Source of the DNA: Phreatobacter aquaticus
GTDB lineage: Bacteria > Pseudomonadota > Alphaproteobacteria > Rhizobiales > Phreatobacteraceae
DNA length: 64,000 nt
Reading direction: 5' to 3'
Assembly: GCF_005160265.1 (NCBI RefSeq)
Contig: NZ_CP039865.1
Span: forward strand, 1,078,828-1,142,827
Made by a program: the position numbers and the translations under genes. The notes beneath the pieces are model-generated. The model saw nothing but the letters and a program-made list of their open reading frames with translations. It did not search any database and had not been told where the DNA came from. Positions 26,081-34,012 of this stretch are shown here, one piece after another (positions within the stretch are counted from its first letter, which is position 1; the number at the start of each line of letters is the position of its first letter).

Positions 26081-26700
26081 CGCTCGTCCTCGTCGATGAG
26101 GTGGCCGACCCCGGCTCGGAAATAGTCGAACCCGGTATAGAGCGTCAAAATGGCGGCGATCCACAGCAGGACAAGACCCGTCAGGGTCACGCCCGGCATC
26201 ACAAGATCGCCAGCAGGGCCTGCAATGAGGAAGCCGACGGCAATCAACTGCACCGTCGTCTTCCACTTGGCGAGGCGCGTCACGGGCACCGACACGCGCA
26301 ACTCGGCCAGGAACTCGCGGAGCCCGGAGACGAGAATCTCGCGAGACAGGATGATCATCGCCGCCCAGAGCGACCATCCGAGGATCGTTCCATCGGCGGC
26401 CAGCATCAACAAGACGACGCCGACCAGCAGCTTGTCGGCGATCGGATCGAGCATGCGGCCGATAGCGGATTGCTGCGACAGGGCACGGGCGAGGTAGCCA
26501 TCAAAGTAGTCGGTGATGGCAGCGACCACGAAAATCGAGAACCCGACCCAGCGGAGCCAGACGCCGCTGTCGTAGAGGACCTGCACGAACAGGCATCCCG
26601 CGACCAGAGGCACGGCGACAACCCGGCCGTAGGTCAGGAGATTGGGGATGCTGAAGGCACCGCCCCGGCGGGCGCGGGGGATCTGATCGGCCGAGCTCAT
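26077..26700 (-). CDS. pgsA: CDP-diacylglycerol--glycerol-3-phosphate 3-phosphatidyltransferase
   Basis: 207-residue inner-membrane enzyme making phosphatidylglycerol-phosphate. The CDP-alcohol phosphatidyltransferase signature is present as DYFDGYLARALSQQSAIGRMLDPIADKLL (D-x2-DG-x2-AR-x8-G-x3-D-x3-D). Hydrophobic helices and IPNLLTYGRVVAVPLVAG at the N-terminus agree. The start MSSADQIP was chosen; an upstream open extension of about 50 residues has no family match. The stop overlaps moaD's TTG start. Confidence 0.92.
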   Translation of the reverse strand: MSSADQIPRARRGGAFSIPNLLTYGRVVAVPLVAGCLFVQVLYDSGVWLRWVGFSIFVVAAITDYFDGYLARALSQQSAIGRMLDPIADKLLVGVVLLMLAADGTILGWSLWAAMIILSREILVSGLREFLAELRVSVPVTRLAKWKTTVQLIAVGFLIAGPAGDLVMPGVTLTGLVLLWIAAILTLYTGFDYFRAGVGHLIDEDER

Positions 26701-26789
26701 GATCTTGTGATGAACGAGGCCGCGCGCGCGGTCAATCGAAAGCCGATGACCGTGGTTCCCGGGATGGACAGAACCGCGTGAAGAGGCCA

Positions 26790-27335
26790 ATGACGTCGGA
26801 CATGATCGAGCTCCTGAGAACCCTGACCCGCGAACGCCCCTGGACCTCTGCAGCACTGCTGGTCGCCGCCGGCGCGTCGTTGACCATCCTTGGTGCCTAT
26901 TTCTTCCAGTACGTCGTCGGGCTTGCCCCGTGCCCGCTCTGTCTTGAGCAGCGAACGCCCTATTACGTCACCATCCCGCTGGCGCTCGTCGTCGCGGCGG
27001 CGTCTTCGATCCGAGCCGTGCCAGGCTCTGTCGTCCGCATCGGTCTCTTGGCGATTGCCGCAGTCATGCTGTGGGGCGCCGGTCTTGGCATCTATCACGC
27101 AGGCGCCGAATGGGCCTTCTGGCAGGGGCCGACCACCTGTGCCCAGCCAGCAACCATTGCTCGCACGCCCGGCGATCTCCTGCGCCAGCTGCAAAGCGGG
27201 CCACGCGTTGTCGATTGCACCGTTGCCGCCTGGCGGTTTCTTGGCCTGTCGCTGGCGGGCTGGAACGTGGTGGTGGCGGTGATTCTGGCGGCCATCGCAC
27301 TCGCTGGCGCCTCGCGCGGCCGGCAGGCAGGCTGA
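26790..27335 (+). CDS. dsbB: Disulfide bond formation protein B
   Basis: 181-residue DsbB-type quinone-linked oxidase that reoxidises DsbA. The first periplasmic loop carries LAPCPLCLEQRTPYY (CPLC active pair near residue 45), followed by IRIGLLAIAAVMLWGAGLGIYHAG. The second cysteine pair is spread over CAQPATI and RVVDC, in agreement with the periplasmic loop of DsbB. Four hydrophobic helices are visible. ATG at 26790 follows AGAGG; a GTG at 26778 is an alternative. Divergent from pgsA and convergent with the HNH gene 2 bp away. Confidence 0.88.
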   Translation: MTSDMIELLRTLTRERPWTSAALLVAAGASLTILGAYFFQYVVGLAPCPLCLEQRTPYYVTIPLALVVAAASSIRAVPGSVVRIGLLAIAAVMLWGAGLGIYHAGAEWAFWQGPTTCAQPATIARTPGDLLRQLQSGPRVVDCTVAAWRFLGLSLAGWNVVVAVILAAIALAGASRGRQAG

Positions 27336-27337
27336 CC

Positions 27338-27928
27338 TCAGGGCTCCAGCTCGGTATCCCAGTAAAGATAGTCCATCCAGCTGCCGTGCAGATAGTTCGG
27401 CGGGAACATCCGGCCATTGGCATGCAGGTCCTGCACGCTTGGAGCGAATGGCTCGTGCATCAGCTGCATCCCGGATTCGCGCAGCGTCTTCGAGCCCTTG
27501 TGCAGGTTGCACGGTGAGCAGGCGGTGAGCACATTGCCCCAGGTCGTCTGGCCGCCCTTCGACCGTGGAATCAGGTGGTCGAACGTCAGATCGTCGGGCG
27601 AGCCGCAATACTGGCAGCGGAATTTGTCGCGCAGAAAGACGTTGAACCGTGTGAAGGCCGGATTGCGGCTCGGCTTCACATAGGTCTTGAGCGAGACGAC
27701 GCTCGGCAGGCGCATCTCGAAGCTCGGCGAGTGGATCGCCTTGTCGTAGGTGGAGACCACTGTCACGCGGTCGAGGAAGACAGCCTTGATGGTGTCCTGC
27801 CATGACCAGAGCGACAGCGGGTAATAGCTCAGCGGGCGATAGTCCGCGTTGAGCACCAGGGCCGGCCATGAGCCGGGCGCGACGCTGCTTGAGACCGACA
27901 ATGCACTTGGCGAGACGGCGACCGTCAC
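27338..27928 (-). CDS. HNH endonuclease (5-methylcytosine-restriction-like)
   Basis: 196 residues. The HNH/zinc-finger core reads FRCQYCGSPDDLTFDHLIPRSKGG, then TTWGNVLTACSPCNLHKG, with CxxC...CxxC flanking the DH...N catalytic residues. The N-terminal part LVLNADYRPLSYYPLSLWSWQDTIKAVFLDRV is typical of the widespread stand-alone HNH proteins found in alphaproteobacteria. A GTG start with GGGAG 6 bp upstream was chosen over an upstream ATG lacking a site. Its cellular substrate is unknown; it is a chromosomal, non-mobile-looking copy. Confidence 0.85.
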   Translation of the reverse strand: MTVAVSPSALSVSSSVAPGSWPALVLNADYRPLSYYPLSLWSWQDTIKAVFLDRVTVVSTYDKAIHSPSFEMRLPSVVSLKTYVKPSRNPAFTRFNVFLRDKFRCQYCGSPDDLTFDHLIPRSKGGQTTWGNVLTACSPCNLHKGSKTLRESGMQLMHEPFAPSVQDLHANGRMFPPNYLHGSWMDYLYWDTELEP

Positions 27929-28055
27929 GACCAGCTCCCTGCGATCGTTTCGGACGGCTGATTCGGGCCGGCCGAACACTCATACCTGACGGGATACTAT
28001 GGGCATCGTGTCGCTCTTGTGAAGCCCACCCGCACGCGGCCTGATGCCCGCAGGA

Positions 28056-28709
28056 TCACGTCGCGATGACCAGCGGTTCGAGCACCCTACCCGAGCGACG
28101 CGCGCCGTAATGGGCCCAGAGCAGTCGGGCGGCGACTGCACGCCAGGGCCGCCAGCGCTCGGCGAGCGGCCCCATCTCCTTCGCGCTCGGCCTCGTGGGA
28201 AGCCCGAGCAGTTCGCCAGCTGCCGCCTGCAAAGCGATGTCTCCGGCCGGCCAGGCATCGGGGTGTCCAAGGCAGGAGAGGAGGTAGACATCCGCCGTCC
28301 AGGGCCCGATGCCCTTCACGGCGACTAGATGGGCATGAGCCTCGTCGGCAGGCCGTTCGTCGAGGCGGTCGAGATCGAGTGAGCCTGCGAGCATGGCCTC
28401 CGCCATGGCCTGCATGGCCCGGACTTTCGGGCGGGACAGGCCGGCGGCACGCAGCGCATCCTCGCCGGCATCGCGAATGATGTCGGGTGTCGGTGTGCCG
28501 AAGGCATTGGCGAAGCGTGCCCAGATGGCGCGTCCGGCATCGACCGAGATCTGCTGGAACACGACGATCTGGACAAGGCCCTCGAAGCCCGGCGGTCTGC
28601 GACGCAGCGGCGGCGCTCCGAGTTCCGCGAGCGTTCCCGCCATGAGCGGGCAAAGACCGGCAAGCGCCGCGAGGCCGTGCGCCAGGTCGGCTTCCGTGTC
28701 GATGCGCAT
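28056..28709 (-). CDS. DNA-3-methyladenine glycosylase II (AlkA-like HhH-GPD protein)
   Basis: 217-residue base-excision glycosylase. QIVVFQQISVDAGRAIWARF opens the helical core. The helix-hairpin-helix is HLVAVKGIGPWTADVYLL near residue 129, followed by DAWPAGDIALQ, whose Asp fits the catalytic aspartate. The N-terminal AlkA beta domain is missing, as in the short bacterial forms. It would remove alkylated purines from DNA. No ada/alkB is adjacent. Convergent with nothing on the left; 127 bp separate it from the HNH gene start. Confidence 0.85.
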   Translation of the reverse strand: MRIDTEADLAHGLAALAGLCPLMAGTLAELGAPPLRRRPPGFEGLVQIVVFQQISVDAGRAIWARFANAFGTPTPDIIRDAGEDALRAAGLSRPKVRAMQAMAEAMLAGSLDLDRLDERPADEAHAHLVAVKGIGPWTADVYLLSCLGHPDAWPAGDIALQAAAGELLGLPTRPSAKEMGPLAERWRPWRAVAARLLWAHYGARRSGRVLEPLVIAT

Positions 28710-28768
28710 GGGTCTGGCCTTCAGTGAACGGCTTGCGCCGCGGGTCGGCTGTCAGCATAGGCTTGACC

Positions 28769-29665
28769 ATGGCCGCTTCGCACCACCCGATTCCTCAGCC
28801 GGTCCTGCGCTTCGCGCCAAGCCCGAACGGCTGGCTGCATCTTGGTCATGCGCTGAGCGCGCTGGAGAATGCGACACTTGCCGCGCGCCTCGACGGACGG
28901 CTCCTGCTGCGGATGGAGGATATTGATCCTATCCGCTGTCGCCCCGAGTTCGAGACCGCGATCCTGGAGGACCTCGACTGGCTTGGCATTGCCTACGAGC
29001 GCCCCGTGCGTCGCCAGTCGGAGCATATGGCGGCCTATGGCGCGGCCCTCGCCCGGCTTGAGGCGATGGGGCTGGTCTATCCAAGTTTCGAGAGCCGGTC
29101 CGAGCTCAAGGCCGCAGTTGCGATGAGGGTTGCAACAAGCGGTGAGCCCTGGCCGATGGATCCGGATGGAGCGCCGCTCTACCCAGGCATGGCAAAGTCG
29201 CTGACCGCCGCTGAGCGGACGGCACGGATCGCCGCGAACGCGCCTTATGCATGGCGGTTGGACATGGCCGCAGCCACGGCCCGGCTCGGCGCGCCCCTGT
29301 CGTGGAGCGAAGTCGACGCACATGGGCTTCCAGTCCGTGATGTTACCGCCAATCCAGCCCGCTGGGGCGATGTGATCGTGGCGCGCAAGGACGTGCCGAC
29401 CAGCTATCACCTGTCGGTCGTGGTTGATGACGCCGTCCAGGGCATCACCCATGTCGTGCGCGGCGAGGACCTGTTCGAGGCGACATCGGTCCATCGGCTC
29501 CTGCAGGAATTGCTCGGCCTGCCCCGGCCGCTCTACAGGCATCATCGTCTGCTGCTGGGGTCGGATGGACGGAAGCTATCCAAGAACGATGGTGCGACGG
29601 GGCTGAGGGAGCTCCGGGAGCAGGGCCTGACGGCGGCCGACGTTCACCGCCGGCTTGACCTGTGA
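28769..29665 (+). CDS. gluQ: Glutamyl-Q tRNA(Asp) synthetase
   Basis: 298-residue truncated GluRS paralogue that attaches glutamate to queuosine 34 of tRNA-Asp. RFAPSPNGWLHLGHALSAL is the HIGH region near residue 12. VTANPARWGDVIVARKDVPTSYHLSVVVDDAVQGITHVVRGEDL is the conserved central part, and GRKLSKNDGATGL corresponds to KMSKS. There is no anticodon-binding domain, as expected. The cysteine cluster that binds zinc in E. coli GluQ (CTC...C) is absent; the protein has a single Cys. The start ATG at 28769 is chosen because upstream residues have no homologue. Confidence 0.92.
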   Translation: MAASHHPIPQPVLRFAPSPNGWLHLGHALSALENATLAARLDGRLLLRMEDIDPIRCRPEFETAILEDLDWLGIAYERPVRRQSEHMAAYGAALARLEAMGLVYPSFESRSELKAAVAMRVATSGEPWPMDPDGAPLYPGMAKSLTAAERTARIAANAPYAWRLDMAAATARLGAPLSWSEVDAHGLPVRDVTANPARWGDVIVARKDVPTSYHLSVVVDDAVQGITHVVRGEDLFEATSVHRLLQELLGLPRPLYRHHRLLLGSDGRKLSKNDGATGLRELREQGLTAADVHRRLDL

Positions 29666-29676
29666 CGTCCCCCTCG

Positions 29677-30546
29677 TCAGGCGCGTAGCATGCGCCGGCG
29701 ATAGGCCGTCGGGCTCATGCCGAAGACCTCGCGAAAGCCGCTGTTGAATGTGGAGAGGTCGCCGAACCCGGCTTCGTAGGCGATCGAGGCGATGTTCTCG
29801 CTCGAGAGCGCGATCCGCGCCGCGGATCGGCGCATTCGCAACGCCAGAACATAGCGATAGGGCGACAGACCAATCACCGCCCGGAAGACCCGGATGAAAT
29901 GGTACTTGCTCATCCGTGCCAGGCGCGCCAGCGCGTCGATCTCCATTGGCTCGTCGGCGCAGGCATCGATATGACGGATGACTTCGGCGATCCGCCGCTC
30001 GTCGCGCGACGTCAGGTGCGCCGCACTCGCGACATGCCCCGAGAGGTGCCCGACGACAGCCTCGGCGAGGCCGATCACGGCATCCTCGATGCCGGGGTTC
30101 CGGCCCATCGCCTCCAGCCTCGTCAGACGAGGCAGGAATTCACGGATTGCAGGCAGACTGGCGACAGGAAACACGAACCGGCTGCTGCCGGCCCGCGCGG
30201 CAGCAATCTCTTCGAACAACTCGCTGCTCAGGCTGATCGCAAGACAGCGATCACCAATCGAATGGTCGTGGCCGCACTGGAAACACCGGCCGTGATTGCC
30301 AAGCAGCAGGGCGCCGGGATGCAAGAGCGAGCGGCCATTCTCGCCGTGATAAGTGAATGTGCCTGAGACCACTGCGGCAATCGAGAAGCCATCATGGCGC
30401 TCCTCGAAGGGTCGCGCCTCAGGTCCGGCCTCACAGACAATGTCACTCACGCTCCATTGCGACGTGCGCGCAACGCGCCGCACCGACAGGACGTCGGACG
30501 ACCGCTCTGCCGGCTCATCGAAGAGTTCGAGAATGTCGGGCGTCAT
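29677..30546 (-). CDS. AraC-family transcriptional regulator
   Basis: 289 residues. An N-terminal cupin-like sensor region (SVSDIVCEAGPEARPFEERH, then a CFQCGHDH pair of cysteines and histidines) precedes a C-terminal double HTH. The latter is seen as IDALARLARMSKYHFIRVFRAVIGLSPYRYVLALRMRRSAARI and SIAYEAGFGDLSTFNSGFREVFGMSPTAYRRR. The Cys/His motif could bind a metal or zinc. It is divergent from the VOC and SRPBCC genes and may control them. The start MTPDILELFDE was preferred over an upstream ATG without site. Confidence 0.87.
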   Translation of the reverse strand: MTPDILELFDEPAERSSDVLSVRRVARTSQWSVSDIVCEAGPEARPFEERHDGFSIAAVVSGTFTYHGENGRSLLHPGALLLGNHGRCFQCGHDHSIGDRCLAISLSSELFEEIAAARAGSSRFVFPVASLPAIREFLPRLTRLEAMGRNPGIEDAVIGLAEAVVGHLSGHVASAAHLTSRDERRIAEVIRHIDACADEPMEIDALARLARMSKYHFIRVFRAVIGLSPYRYVLALRMRRSAARIALSSENIASIAYEAGFGDLSTFNSGFREVFGMSPTAYRRRMLRA

Positions 30547-30651
30547 TGGCGCTGAGAATAGCAATATTCCCCAAGCCGCGGAACCGCGCAGCACTGCATG
30601 TTCCAAACCCTGCCGGTGGCGTCACCGGGCTTCCAACAGCGGGATGAGACC

Positions 30652-31029
30652 ATGCTCGATCATATTTCCATTGGCGTCCGCGACATTGCGCGCACCAAGA
30701 CCTTCTATGACGCGGCACTCGGAGCGCTTGGCTATGCGTGCCTCAGCGCCGGGGCCGATTCCCTCGGCTACGGCAAGGAGTCCGTTGAGTTCTGGATCAG
30801 CCAGACCGACTGTCCGGTCGCCGCAGATCCCAAATCCGGGCTCCATGTCTGCTTCCAGGCGCCGACCCGCGCGAGAGTCGATGCCTTCCATGCCGCGGCC
30901 CTTGCCTGTGGCGGCAGCGACAATGGCCAACCCGGCCTTCGGGCCGACTATAGCCCTACCTATTACGCCGCCTTCGCGATCGATCCCGACGGCTACAGGA
31001 TCGAAGCCTACTGCGGCGCGGAAGCCTGA
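30652..31029 (+). CDS. VOC (glyoxalase/dioxygenase superfamily) protein
   Basis: 125 residues. It begins LDHISIGVRDIARTKTFYDAALGALGY, the canonical VOC N-terminal beta-alpha-beta with the metal-side His. HVCFQAPTRARVDAFHAAAL is the second module, and FAIDPDGYRIEAYC ends it with the DPDG-x-x-IE pattern. It could be a glyoxalase-like lyase or a resistance/binding protein; the ligands for a metal (His/Glu) are present. It is followed by an SRPBCC gene 14 bp away, probably in one transcript, and divergent from the AraC gene. Confidence 0.85.
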   Translation: MLDHISIGVRDIARTKTFYDAALGALGYACLSAGADSLGYGKESVEFWISQTDCPVAADPKSGLHVCFQAPTRARVDAFHAAALACGGSDNGQPGLRADYSPTYYAAFAIDPDGYRIEAYCGAEA

Positions 31030-31043
31030 GACGAGCAACGACA

Positions 31044-31460
31044 ATGGCGACGATCATCAAGGAAGTGGCAACCTCGGCCGAGCCAGCGGTTGTGTGGGAT
31101 GCGGTGCGTGACATTGGCGCGCTCCACACCCGGCTCGTCCCGGGCTTCGTGGCGGCCACCACTCTTGAGCCAGGCATGCGGGTTGTCACTTTCGGCAATG
31201 GCGTGGTGGTGCGGGAGCCGATTGTCGGCGTGGACGAGGTGCGACGCCGACTGGTCTGGACGGCAGAAGGAGGCCTGACCCACCACTACAATGCCGCGGT
31301 CCAGGTCTTTCCCGCATCCGGCGGCGGCTGCCTCGTTGTCTGGACAGCCGACTTCCTGCCGGATTTGGCGGGGCCAACCATTGACGCGATGATGTCAGCT
31401 GGAGCGGCGGCAATGAAAGCCTGTCTCGACCGCCTGACCCCGACGACCGCTAACCCTTGA
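31044..31460 (+). CDS. SRPBCC family (polyketide cyclase/START-like) protein
   Basis: 138 residues of a single SRPBCC ligand-binding domain: IIKEVATSAEPAVVWDAVRDIGALHTRLVPGF at the start, HHYNAAVQVFPASGGGCLVVWTADFLPD in the middle, and a C-terminal helix ending IDAMMSAGAAAMKACLDRL. These proteins bind hydrophobic small molecules; the function here is unknown. It follows the VOC gene by 14 bp. Its last codons overlap the convergent DUF924 gene by 11 bp. Confidence 0.83.
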   Translation: MATIIKEVATSAEPAVVWDAVRDIGALHTRLVPGFVAATTLEPGMRVVTFGNGVVVREPIVGVDEVRRRLVWTAEGGLTHHYNAAVQVFPASGGGCLVVWTADFLPDLAGPTIDAMMSAGAAAMKACLDRLTPTTANP

Positions 31461-32001
31461 ACCCGTCGCCGGCGAGATAGAGAAGCTCGTCCGGCGTCGC
31501 CTCGCGCCCCAGGATTGCGTTCCGGTGAGGGAAGCGGCCGTAGCGCGCGATAATGTCGTGATGAACCACCGCGTAACGGGTGTACTCAACATCGGCGAGC
31601 GTGCTGATCAGATCGACCGACCGTCGCTGGACGCCGATCTGCTCGCAATGCTCTAGCGGCAGGTAAACGAAGACGCGCAAGTCCGGCCCGATCAGCCGAT
31701 CAACCCCGCGGCCAATGGCGCGCTCCGCTATCGCGAGCGCGAGACTGTCCGCCGCAAAGGCCCGGCTGTTGTTCCGGAACATGTTCCGCGGGAACTGGTC
31801 GAGCACCAGGAGAAGAGCCAAGGTCGCTTCGGCAGTCAATTCCCAGGACCGGAGATCGCCGGCTGCCGCGGCGTCGTAGGTCGCGAGGAACTGCGCGCGG
31901 ATCGCCTCGTCGAAGGCCACATCCTTGGCAAACCACTTCGACGGGCCGGCATTCCTCCAGAACTCCAGCACATCATGGGAGGCCGCGACGGCATTGCTCA
32001 T
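31450..32001 (-). CDS. DUF924 family protein
   Basis: 183 residues. The family signature is visible as VLEFWRNAGPSKWFAKDVAFDEAIRAQFL, ALLLVLDQFPRNMFRNNSRAFAADSLALAIAERAI, VFVYLPLEHCE and HHDIIARYGRFPHRNAILGREATPDELLYL. DUF924 is a conserved TPR-like helical protein of unknown function. The ATG overlaps the stop of the cobW-like gene (ATGA), so it is at the end of the dac-eamA-cobW chain. Confidence 0.88.
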   Translation of the reverse strand: MSNAVAASHDVLEFWRNAGPSKWFAKDVAFDEAIRAQFLATYDAAAAGDLRSWELTAEATLALLLVLDQFPRNMFRNNSRAFAADSLALAIAERAIGRGVDRLIGPDLRVFVYLPLEHCEQIGVQRRSVDLISTLADVEYTRYAVVHHDIIARYGRFPHRNAILGREATPDELLYLAGDGFKG

Positions 32002-33107
32002 AGGGCTGTCCCTGGAATGGCGAGCGGGTTGTCCGTCAACGCGGCACGATCAGGCTGATCGGCGCGCGCAATGCCGACAAAGGCATCGTGCAGTGCCTCG
32101 ATCACCGCTGGCTCCATGTCCTTGAGGATGAACACGATGCGTGTCCGCGCATCGCCGTCAGGCCAGGCGTCGAGCATGGTGGTGGGGTGGAACAGGTGCT
32201 GTGCGCCATGGATCACCACCGGTCGATCCGGGAACTCGGCGATCTTCACGACACCCTTCACCCGTAGCAGCTTCGGGCCATGGGCTCCGCGCAGGAGTTC
32301 CAGGAACATGTCGAAGGAGGCCGAGCCTATGGCGCGGTCGCTGGTCAACACGAAACTCTTGATGCCGTCGTCATGAGAATGGCTGACGCCATCGGCGGCG
32401 AGCGCCGTTTCGTTGAGCCAGCGCGCCACATCCGGGCTGCGGGTTGCCGGATCGATCAGGCCCGCCGCGAGGACTGCCGCGGGCGTTGCCTCGCCTCCGG
32501 CTGCATCCAGGCGGATTGCGGTCGGTGCCAGCCGCGCCAGCCGCTCGCTCAGCTTCGCAAAGGCCGCAAGCCGATCCGGCCGGTCAAGAAGGTCGGTCTT
32601 GGTCAGCACAATCCGGTCGGCGACCGCAACCTGGCGGACAGCCTCGGCATGCCCGTCAAGGGTCGCCAGCCCGTTGACCGCATCGACGACGGTAATGACC
32701 GCATCGAGGCGATAGCGCATGGCCAGATACGGATGGGCCATGATCGTGTGAATGACTGGGATGGGGTCGGCCAGGCCGGTGGTCTCGATGACGACGCGAT
32801 CGAAGGGATCGACACGGCCATTGTCGAGGGCGCGCACCAGATCCTCGAGTGCTGCGACCAGATCACCGCGCACCGAGCAGCAAACGCAGCCGGATGACAG
32901 CATGACGATGCCTTCGTCCACGGTGCGGACGAGGAGGTGGTCCAGGCCGACATCGCCGAACTCGTTGATCAGCACGGCCGTGTTCTTCATCGCCGGATCG
33001 GCCAGGAGACGATTGAGCAACGTCGTCTTGCCGGCTCCGAGGAAGCCGGTCAGCACGGTGACGGGGACGGGCGGTCGTGGCCGCCGAGGGCTAGGGCTAT
33101 CGGACAT
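31998..33107 (-). CDS. CobW/COG0523 family GTPase (zinc metallochaperone-like)
   Basis: 369 residues. The P-loop PVTVLTGFLGAGKTTLLNRLL (GxxxxGKT), the metal-binding CVCCSVRGDL (CxCC) near residue 73, IETTGLADPIPVIHTI and a switch ITVVDAVNG are all typical. NTAVLINEFGDVGLDH follows the P-loop as in ZNG1/YeiR members. The C-terminal cobW_C domain contains LRVKGVVKIAEFPDRPVVIHGAQHLFHP. It would insert or deliver zinc or another metal to a client protein. No zinc-responsive regulator is adjacent. Linked to eamA upstream (17 bp) and DUF924 downstream (overlap). Confidence 0.9.
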   Translation of the reverse strand: MSDSPSPRRPRPPVPVTVLTGFLGAGKTTLLNRLLADPAMKNTAVLINEFGDVGLDHLLVRTVDEGIVMLSSGCVCCSVRGDLVAALEDLVRALDNGRVDPFDRVVIETTGLADPIPVIHTIMAHPYLAMRYRLDAVITVVDAVNGLATLDGHAEAVRQVAVADRIVLTKTDLLDRPDRLAAFAKLSERLARLAPTAIRLDAAGGEATPAAVLAAGLIDPATRSPDVARWLNETALAADGVSHSHDDGIKSFVLTSDRAIGSASFDMFLELLRGAHGPKLLRVKGVVKIAEFPDRPVVIHGAQHLFHPTTMLDAWPDGDARTRIVFILKDMEPAVIEALHDAFVGIARADQPDRAALTDNPLAIPGTAL

Positions 33108-33124
33108 TGTGGGGAGAATGGGAT

Positions 33125-34012
33125 TCAGGTCGGGCTGGCGCTACGGCGGAGTTCGACAAAAGAGGAGGCGATCAAGGCCGTCAGCACGAGGAGGCTGCCC
33201 ATTATTTGGGAAGCGGTCAATGTTTCGCCAAGGATCAGTCCGGCGCTGATGATTGCGACGACCGGTTCAAGGCAGAAGACCAGGCCGACCAGGGCCGTCG
33301 GCGCCTTGCGGGCGGCGTACATCTGCAGGGCAAAGCCGGCGAGATAGCCGGCGATCGTCATGACGCAAGCAAACCAGGCGGTTGCGAAAGCCGAAACAGG
33401 GCTGGTGCCCACCATCAGAGCGACGAAACCAGCGATCGGCATGATGACGATATGCGACCAGAACAGCAGGGCACCCGCCGGCATGCGGGCACCGGCTCGG
33501 CTTGCCGCAAAGAACTGGCTGGCGGCGAGCAGGCTCGCGAGTGCGGCCAGGATCAGCCCCCGCGGATCATAGGCGCCGAATGTCGGCCCAAGCGCGATAG
33601 CAATGCCGATGAAGGCCAGCGTGAAGACGAAGAGACGGCTCGGCGTCAGCTTTGTGCCGTCGACGAAGGGGCTGGCAATCAGGATAATGAGCGGGAACGT
33701 GTAGACGATGACGGCGGCGACGCCGATCGGCACGAACGACACCGCGAAGAAATAGGCGAGGCCGAGGCCGGCCGACGTGACGCCGACAAGGATCAGTGCG
33801 GGCCAGGCAGGCCGCTCGATCCTGAGCGAGCCACCGGTAAGGCGAGCTGCGAGCGCAGCACCACCCAGCATCAGGAAGACCCGCAGGAACACGAGGTCAC
33901 CCGCCGATACGCCCATCTGCGTCGACATGCGCGCATAGACGATGTTGATGCCATAAGCCGTTGCGCCGCCAAGCGCGGCGCCAATTCCAATCGCCAGCGG
34001 GGACAGGGTCAC
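33125..34012 (-). CDS. EamA/DMT family transporter
   Basis: 295 residues with about ten hydrophobic helices in two EamA repeats. GGATAYGINIVYARMSTQMG opens the first, and SLLAASQFFAASRAG with LVGLVFCLEPVVAIISAGLILGETLTASQ ends the second with the P-V/L-E...GE pattern of DMT exporters. The GTG start lies in the stop of the upstream carboxypeptidase gene (GTGA), which gives translational coupling. The substrate is not deducible. Confidence 0.87.
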   Translation of the reverse strand: MTLSPLAIGIGAALGGATAYGINIVYARMSTQMGVSAGDLVFLRVFLMLGGAALAARLTGGSLRIERPAWPALILVGVTSAGLGLAYFFAVSFVPIGVAAVIVYTFPLIILIASPFVDGTKLTPSRLFVFTLAFIGIAIALGPTFGAYDPRGLILAALASLLAASQFFAASRAGARMPAGALLFWSHIVIMPIAGFVALMVGTSPVSAFATAWFACVMTIAGYLAGFALQMYAARKAPTALVGLVFCLEPVVAIISAGLILGETLTASQIMGSLLVLTALIASSFVELRRSASPT

